A stretch of DNA of 10,212 bases from Pseudomonadota bacterium. GTDB taxonomy: Bacteria; Pseudomonadota; Gammaproteobacteria; Burkholderiales; Rhodocyclaceae. Location: assembly GCA_009778425.1 (NCBI GenBank), contig WRJU01000196.1:1-10212 (forward strand), in the 5' to 3' direction. The stretch's first letter is position 1. Each line of letters opens with the position of its first letter. This document shows, one piece after another, positions 1-6,599 of the stretch. Position numbers and translations under genes: made by a program. The notes beneath the pieces were generated by a model. It worked only from the letters and a program-made list of their open reading frames with translations. It was not told where the DNA came from and searched no databases.

Positions 1-204
1 TAATTCCATGCGCTCTTTTGCACACACCGTCACAAAATACGCGCCGTCCCCGCTGTAATCGTAATTCGATAGCCGGTTGGGCTTTCGATTTGGCCGTTCT
101 TTGACGCACCGCTCGTCTCGACCGATGCTCACGACGTTGCCGCTGAACATCCGCTCGTCCAGCGTGCCATCGGGGGTCTTCAGGATGATCCGGTGTACGG
201 GCAT
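1..204 (-). CDS. FHA-like N-terminus fused in frame to a REP-associated tyrosine transposase (partial, runs off the left edge)
   Basis: The open frame starts at ATG 204 and is still open after 68 codons at the window edge. Residues 1-33 begin MPVHRIILKTPDGT and contain VVSIGRDERC, which looks like the first strands and the GR motif of a forkhead-associated (phosphothreonine-binding) domain. Instead of the expected continuation, residues 34-68 contain RPNRKPNRLSNYDYS and GAYFVTVC, the characteristic N-terminus of REP-associated tyrosine transposases (RAYT, Y1 transposase family), which mobilise or maintain REP palindromes. The catalytic HUH and tyrosine motifs would lie outside the window. A possible ribosome site (AAGGA, 217-221) sits rather far from the ATG, at 12 bases. 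The likeliest history is an element insertion or deletion that joined the start of an FHA gene, the next gene of the pilus operon, to the transposase. The RAYT call is strong; the FHA call rests on about 30 residues. Confidence 0.72.
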   Translation of the reverse strand, partial: MPVHRIILKTPDGTLDERMFSGNVVSIGRDERCVKERPNRKPNRLSNYDYSGDGAYFVTVCAKERMEL

Positions 205-209
205 GGCTT

Positions 210-272
210 TTATTCGTCCTTATAGGTCAGGTCGGGCTTAACGGCAGGGATTCCGAAATTCGGAAGCGTCAT
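210..272 (-). CDS. Possible 20-codon mini-ORF between the TrbH-like gene and the FHA/transposase gene
   Basis: An ATG at 272 begins a 20-residue frame (MTLPNFGIPAVKPD...) ending in TAA at 210. It starts 5 bases after the stop of the TrbH-like gene and ends 5 bases before the next ATG. A GGGAG lies about 9 bases upstream, inside the end of the TrbH-like gene. The placement and the ribosome site fit a translated small peptide or a remnant of a larger gene lost at this rearranged edge. No family is recognised, and a chance frame in a 73-base gap is possible. Confidence 0.3.
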   Translation of the reverse strand: MTLPNFGIPAVKPDLTYKDE

Positions 273-277
273 TTTTT

Positions 278-790
278 CTATCTCCCGCTTTGCCGCGACC
301 ACGCGCCGACCGGAACCAGCTTGCCCTGCTCCGTGTTGAAGAACCGGCTCCAGGCCTCGCCCGCCGCATAGAGGGTGAGCCGCAGCATGCCCGAGACGTC
401 GTCGACGAGGTAGCACACCGGCACCCTCCTGTACTCGCCGCTTTTGGCTTCGTCGGTTCCTTGCCCGCATTGCGGCGCGACGACGGGGTCGTGCCACTGA
501 TGGACGAAATAACCGTTGCGCTGCAAAGCGACCATCAAACGGCGGCCAAAACTGTCCGCCTCGGCGATGCGCTGCTGGAAATCCAGCAGGTTCTTCTGGG
601 GCGGGTAGGTCTCCCACAATTGCTTGGCGGCTTCATCGGCCAGGCGCGCCTCGACGCCCGGCCCGACGCCGACGAACATGCCGAAATTCGTCTTCGACAC
701 ATCCAGGGGCGGGAGGGCGTCGGCCACAGGTTCGACGCTGGCACAGCCTGCCAGGCATACGGAGATGATCAGGCAATGGATGCGCCTCAT
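278..790 (-). CDS. trbH: TrbH-like outer-membrane lipoprotein
   Basis: The 170-residue protein has a lipoprotein signal peptide with lipobox LAGC (acylated cysteine C16). The following A17-S18, without Asp at +2, suggests sorting to the outer membrane. The mature part resembles TrbH of conjugative Trb systems as recalled: an ADEAAKQL...YPP segment (residues 51-64), then LLDFQQ and DSFGRRLMVALQRNGYFV (about 68-96), and a C-terminal region with LRLTLYAAGEAWSRFF...LVPVGAW (about 136-164). In plasmid trb operons trbH follows trbG. Here the gene overlaps by ATGA a secretin that carries a TrbG-type tail, so a direct partnership is likely, comparable to VirB7 binding the VirB9 C-terminal domain. It may act as pilotin or stabiliser of the chimeric secretin. 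C108 and C126 could form a disulfide. The family call is from memory, and the role in this locus is inferred. Confidence 0.78.
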   Translation of the reverse strand: MRRIHCLIISVCLAGCASVEPVADALPPLDVSKTNFGMFVGVGPGVEARLADEAAKQLWETYPPQKNLLDFQQRIAEADSFGRRLMVALQRNGYFVHQWHDPVVAPQCGQGTDEAKSGEYRRVPVCYLVDDVSGMLRLTLYAAGEAWSRFFNTEQGKLVPVGAWSRQSGR

Positions 791-2685
791 GGCTGCCTCT
801 CGATCATCACGCTTTGCCGGTAATACCCGGAGCCCGCCACCAGCACGGCGCTGTCGAACAGGCCGTCGACCAGGTAGCGCGACCCCTCCACGCGGTAGCT
901 GACGGCCTTGTTGCCCATTGCCGCCGCAGGTTTTACGATCAACAGCGACGGGGTTCGGTCGGCGGGGATGCCTCCGGGCATCTCGATGACGGTGCGCTGC
1001 CCGTCGTCCCAGACGCTCCTGGGACGCCAGGGAACGTCCCCTTTCAGAGTGTAGTTCTGCTGTAAAACCGGCGCGATTTGAGACTGTGCGGTCGGCGCAG
1101 GGACTGGAGCGGGCTGAGCCGCCGCCGCGCCAAGGCTTGCCGGGAACAGGATGTTTTGGATGTCCGCGCCCTCCACGCCAAAACTATCCCGCGTGACCGG
1201 CAGAGGGGGCTCCGGTTTCCAGTCCAGCGGTTTCACGTCATGCTCAATTAGTTTGTCTTCGACATCGCCCCCCAGTTGTTTGCGCCGTTCCAGGCTTTTT
1301 CTGACGACATCGCTATCGGCAGAGATGAAGCTGGGGGTGATGATGATGACCAGCTCGGAACGCTCCCCGCGCTTGTCGTTGTTCTTGAACAGGTGCCCCA
1401 GCAAAGGGATCCTGCCCAGGAACGGCACCCTGTTTTCGCTCTCCCCGGCAGTGTGGGACGCCAGCCCAGAGAGCAACATCGACTGGCCTTCCACCAGGTC
1501 GAGATCCGACATCGCTTTGCGCGTGAGCAGCCCCGGCACGCCCATGACCGTTACAGCGTTGTCGATCTGGCTCACTTCTGTTGAAACCTTGGCGCGGATG
1601 TTGCCGAGCTTGTCGCAATTTGGCTCGACCGCCAGCCGAATGCCGTAGTGCTTGAACTGTACGTTGGCTGCCCCAAGCCCATTCTGGACGGGAATGGGCA
1701 GTTCCCCCCCCGAGGTGAAATCCGCCTTGCCGCCGCAACGCGTCGTCAGACGCGGCTCCGCCACAATATAGGCGTCGCCCTGGCTGCGCAGGAGGTTGAT
1801 CCGGGAGGAAATCATCGTGGCCAGACTGAGCGCGGCCTTGAACGGGTGGGTATAGCCCGGCCAGGATTCCTCCGGGCTCGGCAACTCGCCCCCGCCCCCA
1901 GAACCCGGTCGCAGATAGTACCGCTTGCCATCGTCTCCACTTCTATAGGTGTTCAGGAGCTTCATGTCGCCAGCAATCATTGCTTGCGGCCCGTAGATGC
2001 TTTGCGACCACTCAATGCCCAGCTTTTCGAGGGCGGAGCGCCTGATTTCCACCAGTTGCGCCGTAAGATGCACGGTGCGCTCTTCCAGTGCCACGTCGTT
2101 CCCGGTGATGAGGACGACTTGGTCGGGAAAGGCTTTTTGCAGCGCGTCGATGAGCGGTATCTGAGGCGCTTTCAGGGTCTCGGCCCGCAGAAATACCCGG
2201 TTGCCCACCAGCGAGACCTGGATGTTCTCTTCCTTGGCGAGCATGTCCCGAACCTGCGCGTAGGTCTTCGCCGGGCTGTTGAGCCCCACTTCCACGGCAT
2301 AGGTGATCTCGGAGCCGTCCTTGAGCCACAGGTGTATCGTCGAGCGCCCGGCGTCGTTGGCGATGATGAGCAGGTCACTCGTGTTGACCATCGCGGTGGA
2401 GAGCACTTTTCCGTTGCCGATAGCGGTCTTGACGACGGTCGAAGATAATTTGACGACCCTGGTTTCGCCTACGTAGAGATAAAAACTGTTTTCCAGTTCC
2501 TGCGGCGCTTGCCAACCGGGGGCCATGTACAACTGCACCATCGGCGCGGCACTCTCCGAGCCCTGCTGCACCGGGGGCACGGCTTGCTGAGAAGGCGCGG
2601 CCTGTTGCGCCAGCAGCGGCAAAGGTAGCGCCAGATTCATGGCCAGCCCGAGCGCCGCAAGGCGCGTGAGATTCCTGTATGTCAT
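787..2685 (-). CDS. cpaC: CpaC/RcpA-type secretin with a C-terminal TrbG/VirB9 domain (chimera)
   Basis: This 632-residue protein should form the outer-membrane channel for the Tad/Flp pilus. A signal peptide covers about residues 1-26 (ends LLAQQ). Residues 68-135 match the pilus/secretin N-terminal domain of CpaC/RcpA (YVGETRVVKL ... STIHLWLKDGSEITYAVEVG), followed by a BON-like or ring-building region to about 200. The secretin domain spans about 205-452, with VPGLLTRKA, GQSMLLSG, VPFLGRIPLLGHLF and ELVIIITP. After a basic and acidic stretch and a Pro/Ala-rich linker (about 455-543), residues 545-631 match the TrbG/VirB9/CagX C-terminal domain: YTLKGDVPWRPRSVWDDG, the P-x-L strand, AVSYRVEGSRYLVDGLF and a final VMIER. 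The frame is continuous across the join, and the stop overlaps the TrbH-like start. GGAG at 2694-2697, 8 bases upstream, supports the start. The gene holds a G8 run (1704-1711). Ordinary Tad secretins lack this tail. Confidence 0.9.
   Translation of the reverse strand: MTYRNLTRLAALGLAMNLALPLPLLAQQAAPSQQAVPPVQQGSESAAPMVQLYMAPGWQAPQELENSFYLYVGETRVVKLSSTVVKTAIGNGKVLSTAMVNTSDLLIIANDAGRSTIHLWLKDGSEITYAVEVGLNSPAKTYAQVRDMLAKEENIQVSLVGNRVFLRAETLKAPQIPLIDALQKAFPDQVVLITGNDVALEERTVHLTAQLVEIRRSALEKLGIEWSQSIYGPQAMIAGDMKLLNTYRSGDDGKRYYLRPGSGGGGELPSPEESWPGYTHPFKAALSLATMISSRINLLRSQGDAYIVAEPRLTTRCGGKADFTSGGELPIPVQNGLGAANVQFKHYGIRLAVEPNCDKLGNIRAKVSTEVSQIDNAVTVMGVPGLLTRKAMSDLDLVEGQSMLLSGLASHTAGESENRVPFLGRIPLLGHLFKNNDKRGERSELVIIITPSFISADSDVVRKSLERRKQLGGDVEDKLIEHDVKPLDWKPEPPLPVTRDSFGVEGADIQNILFPASLGAAAAQPAPVPAPTAQSQIAPVLQQNYTLKGDVPWRPRSVWDDGQRTVIEMPGGIPADRTPSLLIVKPAAAMGNKAVSYRVEGSRYLVDGLFDSAVLVAGSGYYRQSVMIERQP
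1704..1711 (-). repeat. G8 homopolymer within the secretin gene
   Basis: Eight C on the plus strand (eight G in the coding strand) fall in the secretin core, at a Ser-Gly-Gly segment (about residues 325-327). Slippage by one base would truncate the secretin before its TrbG tail and remove the coupled stop/start with the TrbH-like gene. Confidence 0.6.
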
Positions 2686-2722
2686 TCATTTTTCTCCGCA
2701 TTTTTCGTCCGTCGTATTGGGT

Positions 2723-3808
2723 TCATTGCTTTTGCCGTTCAGTGGATGCAGTGTTGATGATCAGAGTTGCGTCAGAATCCGGTGACTGCACGCCCGCAGC
2801 CGACTTATCCGTTTCGCGGCGCTGTTTCATGTATCGCTCTATTTGCTCTATTTGCTCCCTGGTCATCGGCCCGCCGATCGTTTCATCCGGGATTTTTGTC
2901 TGGACAGGATCGGTTTGCCCATCATCGCCGCCGGTGATGACATCAGTTGGATAAGCCTGTGGTACCGATGTGAGTATCCCGTTGCCCCTTCCGCCGATGT
3001 AGAAAGTGACGAGGTCCATCTTCACGTTCTTGTTTTCCCAACTCTCGCTCTGTCCTCCCCACAAGTCGGTTTCACGGGTCGGCTGGTAGTGAGCCGTATT
3101 CTGCTCGGGGCGCTTGAGCGCAGCCTTGAGTTCGCCGTTTTCCTGCGCGATCAACACTTTGCCGATTTCTTCCGGCAGCAGGTCCAGCGTGAGGGTGGAA
3201 TAGCGGCGGTCGTACTCCCGCCCGCTCGCCGTTACTTCCCGGCGCACGATGTTACCGGTCGCCTTGACCAGCACATCCTGCATGAGCGGCATGACCACCT
3301 TGTTTTCCCGTTTGCCGGAGAGGAGCGACTTCTCTTTGCTGACAATGAAGAGATCGATCCGGTCGTAAGGCCGGATCATGCCGGAGATGGAATTCAACTC
3401 ATCCACGGCGATGGTCAGCGCGCGACGGTCTTCTTCCAGCATGTCGGAAAAAGACGGGTTCGTCCCGCTGGACAGATACCCCCACAGGAGCGGGCGACCT
3501 ATCGGCAGGTTAACCTTCAGGCTTTGACCCACGGCGCGATCAATGTCCCCAGGCGCAACCGCGTCCGGGGGAACCATGTCCGCCGGTATTCTGCGAATGG
3601 CAAAGTCGGCCATCGTTACCCGTGTGTTTGCGGACACGTTTGTCCTGGGCACGACGATTGCGACCCTTTCCGTCTGGTCGGCATACTTCGCCTCCAGTTC
3701 AGCCGTCCGTTGGTCGAGATAGACCTTTACCAGAAAGGCCGCACCCCCGGCCATGCTGATCGCCAGCCCAAGGAGGAGCAAGCGTCTTTTTCCTGCTTTC
3801 ATTGCCAT
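2723..3808 (-). CDS. cpaB: Flp pilus assembly protein CpaB/RcpC
   Basis: The 361-residue protein has one N-terminal membrane anchor (about residues 9-30) and is otherwise periplasmic. Residues 48-110 form a SAF-type domain (VAIVVPRTNVSANTRVTMADF ... GRPLLWGYL). Residues about 115-235 match the CpaB/RcpC core, including RRALTIAVDE, ISGMIRPYDRIDLFIV and a YSTLTLDLLPEEIGKVLIAQ segment. In Tad systems this protein works with the secretin at the outer-membrane/periplasm interface and is needed for assembly of the Flp fibre. The C-terminal 100 residues are hydrophilic, with a charged helix (about 315-335, MTREQIEQIERYMKQRRE) that may be a coiled coil. It lies directly before the secretin gene, with a 37-base gap. 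Two starts are possible, at 3808 and 3802; a CAGGG lies upstream of both. Confidence 0.9.
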   Translation of the reverse strand: MAMKAGKRRLLLLGLAISMAGGAAFLVKVYLDQRTAELEAKYADQTERVAIVVPRTNVSANTRVTMADFAIRRIPADMVPPDAVAPGDIDRAVGQSLKVNLPIGRPLLWGYLSSGTNPSFSDMLEEDRRALTIAVDELNSISGMIRPYDRIDLFIVSKEKSLLSGKRENKVVMPLMQDVLVKATGNIVRREVTASGREYDRRYSTLTLDLLPEEIGKVLIAQENGELKAALKRPEQNTAHYQPTRETDLWGGQSESWENKNVKMDLVTFYIGGRGNGILTSVPQAYPTDVITGGDDGQTDPVQTKIPDETIGGPMTREQIEQIERYMKQRRETDKSAAGVQSPDSDATLIINTASTERQKQ

Positions 3809-3841
3809 GATGAACCCTGCCGTTCCCTATGAAATTCAATA

Positions 3842-4123
3842 TTACGGAGGAGGTGAGGGAGAAGAAAAATGCCCCTCAAACCCCGACGACGCGCCGACAA
3901 GAGGATTGCCGATCGCGTCGACCTTGGCTCGGTGGTTCTCTTTGATGGCATCTATCAGCATGTCCGCCACCGATTGACCTTCACCCGGAATGGGCGCAAA
4001 CAGCGCCAGAATCAGTATGAGCGCGCAAATGGTGTATTCCACCATCGCCTGCCCTTTTTGCTTCGCGCAGCTCGATCCGCGCGTGTGCTTTTGCCGTGTC
4101 ATTTGTGTTCGCTCCCGGTTCAT
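3842..4123 (-). CDS. Minor Flp-like pilin/pseudopilin
   Basis: A 93-residue single-pass protein with a basic leader, then KGQAMVEY followed by a hydrophobic stretch (TICALILILALF). This is the class III prepilin site: cleavage after G24 would give a mature N-terminus QAMVEY with Glu at +5 and Tyr at +6. The mature part is short and contains SVADMLIDAIKENHRAKVDAIGNP, a pattern I recall from small pilin-like proteins of betaproteobacterial Tad loci. It differs from the main Flp gene near 10 kb, so it is probably a minor or initiating subunit. The ATG at 4123 overlaps the upstream stop (ATGA). A second ATG at 4102 has GGGAG 9 bases upstream (4112-4116) and may be the true start, giving an 86-residue protein with a 17-residue leader. 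Confidence 0.75.
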   Translation of the reverse strand: MNRERTQMTRQKHTRGSSCAKQKGQAMVEYTICALILILALFAPIPGEGQSVADMLIDAIKENHRAKVDAIGNPLVGASSGFEGHFSSPSPPP

Positions 4124-4812
4124 TCCTTCATCTCGCTATAAATGACCGTACTGATGTTCTGATCCGTTTTCTGCACATCCACGATCAGTTGCCGTTTCTC
4201 TTTCGAAAACCCCAATTGGCGATGCTCGCCGGTTTTGAACGTCTCGTCCTTGTCCCGCCGCCAGCCCGCGCTAATGTAATGCTCACGCAAATACATCGCA
4301 TTGCCTTCCACCGACTGCTTGTTCCGCATGATGACGAAGCGGTTGCTTCTCTCGCCGTCGCGGCTGTCCTGGTGCTGCAGGACTTCGCTACCCGGTATCC
4401 GGGGAATATCGCGAGCGAGCTTTTCAGGTATCTCCATTTTGAAAATCTCCAGCGAAGAGACCATTACTAAGACCGCTTTATCGCTCTTTGCCGTCATTTC
4501 AACGTTGACAAGGCGCTTGTCCGGCATCATGGCGCCAATCATCTTCCGTCGTTTCGTGGTGTTTTCCGTGTATTTCCCCTGTTCAGCGTTTTTCTCGAAA
4601 TACTTTTTATAAAACTTCTGCACCTGATCAGGATCCAATGTGGTGAATTGAATGATCTGCATAGGCGCGCCATTGAAACGCATGTTGTCGGCAATGACCT
4701 GCGGCGCGGCATCCGGCGGCACGGGTAACGGCTCTGCGCCCGCCGCGAAGCAGCGCGGCGCAGCAAGCACAAATGCCAGCAAGCATCCGAAAAGGTATTT
4801 CATTTGGTGCAT
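4120..4812 (-). CDS. Exported protein of unknown function with two similar domains
   Basis: A 230-residue protein with a clear signal peptide (MKYLFGCLLAFVLA..., cleaved near residues 22-24). No named family is recognised. The mature protein seems to hold two related units, about residues 34-121 and 136-229. Each starts with a beta-like strand, continues with an F/Y-rich helix (VQKFYKKYFEK versus NAMYLREHYISAGW) and ends with paired strands (KRLVNVEMTAKSDK...VMVSS versus KRQLIVDVQKTDQ...VIYSE). This suggests an internal duplication. It sits between the TadE-like and minor pilin genes, overlapping both, so a periplasmic role in pilus assembly is a reasonable guess. ATG 4812 has AAGAG 8 bases upstream; ATG 4803 (ATGA overlap) is the alternative start and gives the same signal peptide core. 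Confidence 0.7.
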   Translation of the reverse strand: MHQMKYLFGCLLAFVLAAPRCFAAGAEPLPVPPDAAPQVIADNMRFNGAPMQIIQFTTLDPDQVQKFYKKYFEKNAEQGKYTENTTKRRKMIGAMMPDKRLVNVEMTAKSDKAVLVMVSSLEIFKMEIPEKLARDIPRIPGSEVLQHQDSRDGERSNRFVIMRNKQSVEGNAMYLREHYISAGWRRDKDETFKTGEHRQLGFSKEKRQLIVDVQKTDQNISTVIYSEMKE

Positions 4813-5843
4813 TTTTCTTTCTCTTGCCTGTTAAGGTAGGTGAGGTAGATTGGTTGCTCTGTATCGGCATCTGTACCGATGTAATGGCTATCTAAGAAGA
4901 AACCCCACCCGGAATTGATAGCGTAATTGATCTCATTGTTGCCAAGGGCTCCTCCTATCCGCGCATTCACCGGAACGACATCGCCCCGAATACACCCCGG
5001 TACGAATTCCCCGAACGGCGTCAGCTTCCAACCACCAGTACCCTCATCAAGCATCTGTAATATATCTATGAGAGGTTCAAGAAAATCCCCCAGGGCAGCA
5101 AACGGCACCATCGGTTTCACGATGGCTTCTTCATGCTCCTTGCCGCCCGCGCTCCAACTATCCGTTACCACCGCCGCGCGTTGCTTGATATTCAAGTTCA
5201 GGTCCTCGAGAACTTTCACATGGCGGATGGCGTTGAGCTTGGTGTTGACTTCCGCCACATACAGCCCCTGATCCTCCAGCTTCATCTCCTCCGCACCAAG
5301 CCGGCTCATGATGCTGTTGATGAGTCCATAGACTTCCCCAATCGTCGAAGTCGTATCTCCTTTGTCCCAGAGCCTGAGCGCGGGGCGCGCGGCTTGTCCG
5401 GCTGATGCCCCGCCTGCCGATCTCTCGGTGTCGACAACCTTGTCTCCATTGTGCACAGAGTAAAACGACGCCAAATCTGCATTCCCGGACATGTTGCTCG
5501 CGGTGTATGTAGATCGGATCACCGCGTCGGCCTTCCCAAAAAAACGCTCGACCATGTGCCTTTCGATTTCGCTCGTCGACCTGACCGCTGCCTGCGCCCC
5601 ACTTACGGAGCCTTCATGCCACACCGTCCGCTCCCAGGCCGCGTAGCGCGCCCCGTTGAGCGACGAGGTGCGCGCCTGCCCATAGGCATACAGCGCCCAG
5701 CCAAAGATGAAGGTCGGGATGAGCACCAGCAATGCCGAAAGCGCCACTTCCGTGAGTGCCTGCCCGCGCTGGCGGTGGCGTACCGGGCGCGTTCCCAGGC
5801 CGGGAGACCGGGGTGATTCAAAAACACGATTGGAAGAAGTCAT
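4800..5843 (-). CDS. TadE-like pseudopilin
   Basis: A 347-residue protein with a basic leader ending RHRQRGQALTE and a hydrophobic segment (VALSALLVLIPTFIFGWALYAY, about residues 33-54). Cleavage after G27 leaves QALTE, with Glu at +5 as in TadE/TadF pseudopilins processed by the Tad prepilin peptidase. The next segment, QARTSSLNGARYAAWERTVW, is typical of TadE-like proteins, where the first helix is followed by an alanine-rich stretch. The remaining 280 residues form a large periplasmic or fibre-tip domain without a recognised fold, longer than a classical TadE (usually under 200 residues). C284 and C345 are the only cysteines I see in the mature part. GAGAG at 5850-5854 lies 6 bases before the ATG. 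The stop overlaps the following gene. Confidence 0.82.
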   Translation of the reverse strand: MTSSNRVFESPRSPGLGTRPVRHRQRGQALTEVALSALLVLIPTFIFGWALYAYGQARTSSLNGARYAAWERTVWHEGSVSGAQAAVRSTSEIERHMVERFFGKADAVIRSTYTASNMSGNADLASFYSVHNGDKVVDTERSAGGASAGQAARPALRLWDKGDTTSTIGEVYGLINSIMSRLGAEEMKLEDQGLYVAEVNTKLNAIRHVKVLEDLNLNIKQRAAVVTDSWSAGGKEHEEAIVKPMVPFAALGDFLEPLIDILQMLDEGTGGWKLTPFGEFVPGCIRGDVVPVNARIGGALGNNEINYAINSGWGFFLDSHYIGTDADTEQPIYLTYLNRQEKEKCTK

Positions 5844-5857
5844 TTCGGTCTCTCAGG

Positions 5858-6349
5858 TCAGGAATGGTTAAACCGTCGGGCGCGGCCAAAAACTTTCCCG
5901 CGCGTCACTTCCAGGTTGAGCTTTTTTACGCAGTGGCCCTCGGCCTGATCCATTTGCTTGTTGAGCTTCGGGATCAGTTGGTCGAGTTTGGCTTGCTGTT
6001 GCTTCCGCGCGCTTTCGCTCTCGCTGTTCGCCAGGCGTGCCAAGGTCTTTGCATACTTTTTACCGGACGCCGAACGGTGGAAACGCTCGGCGTAATCGTC
6101 GTGCGCGCATTTGCAGTAGTCCGCCGCCTGCTGCAAATTAAGTTTTCCCGCGCGGAGTTCATCCTTAAAAACCGTTTGAGCCATCGCTTCAGCGTCCTTT
6201 TGCGACATTCCTTTTCCCTTCTCGACGCGCGCGGCAACGCACTCTGTGTTCTGACCCTGCGAGAAAGCCGCTGCCATGCACACCGCGCACAGCGTGAAAG
6301 CACACAGAAATTTTCGCATGGGCTTTCGTATCACATAACCCATCATCAT
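5858..6349 (-). CDS. Small exported helical protein with a CxC motif
   Basis: The open frame extends further upstream, but the real start is in the ATG triplet at 6349/6346/6343: the first overlaps the previous stop (ATGA), and the third has AAGAG (6350-6354) at a good 6-base spacing. From 6349 the protein has 163 residues, with a signal peptide (MRKFLCAFTLCAVCMAAAFS, about residues 11-30). The mature protein is highly charged and probably helical. Four cysteines remain (C37, the CKC pair C79/C81 in ADYCKCAHDDYAERF, and C140), which could form two disulfides. Residues about 95-138 may be a coiled coil rich in Lys, Gln and Glu. No family is named. The context suggests a periplasmic accessory factor of the pilus locus. 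Confidence 0.72.
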   Translation of the reverse strand: MMMGYVIRKPMRKFLCAFTLCAVCMAAAFSQGQNTECVAARVEKGKGMSQKDAEAMAQTVFKDELRAGKLNLQQAADYCKCAHDDYAERFHRSASGKKYAKTLARLANSESESARKQQQAKLDQLIPKLNKQMDQAEGHCVKKLNLEVTRGKVFGRARRFNHS

Positions 6350-6588
6350 CTCTTGGCCAAAGAAAGGCCGCAAAAGGCCTTGCTGCAATTGACCTGCACG
6401 AAATACCCGGCACCATTTTTCGCCCGATAGGCATAAGTTCCAAAGGCTGTCCCAGAAGGGAGGGTCAGATCGACCGGGCTTGGGCACTCTTCGGCTCCCG
6501 CGTACTGCGCCGGAATCATCATCAGGCAGACGCAGGCCGCACCGCATAAAACCTGCCTGATGAATGGGAATTTCGTGTCCGGCGCCAT
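6346..6588 (-). CDS. Small exported cysteine-containing protein
   Basis: An 80-residue protein starting at ATG 6588, preceded by AAGGG (6596-6600) at 7 bases. A longer reading from TTG 6603 is possible but has no better ribosome site. The signal peptide is RQVLCGAACVCLMMIPAQYA (about residues 11-30). The mature part is only about 50 residues with three cysteines (C35, C68, C73), and ends with GAGYFVQVNCSKAFCGLSLAKR-like chemistry: aromatic, then two close cysteines and a basic tail. No family is recognised. It starts just after the TadG-like stop and overlaps the next small exported gene by ATGA, so the two are probably made together. Confidence 0.68.
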   Translation of the reverse strand: MAPDTKFPFIRQVLCGAACVCLMMIPAQYAGAEECPSPVDLTLPSGTAFGTYAYRAKNGAGYFVQVNCSKAFCGLSLAKR

Positions 6589-6599
6589 TTTCGATCCCT

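Noticed and set aside
787..1053. TrbG-like tail as a separate gene joined by a sequencing error
   Set aside because: The frame is continuous through a natural Pro/Ala-rich linker, there is no signal peptide or start with a ribosome site before the tail, and the G8 run lies far upstream, where a slip would destroy rather than create the secretin motifs that follow it.
1648..3832. Long plus-strand frames (1648-2448 and 2843-3832) opposite the secretin and CpaB genes
   Set aside because: They show no recognisable domain and lie entirely opposite well-supported genes; they are reading-frame shadows.
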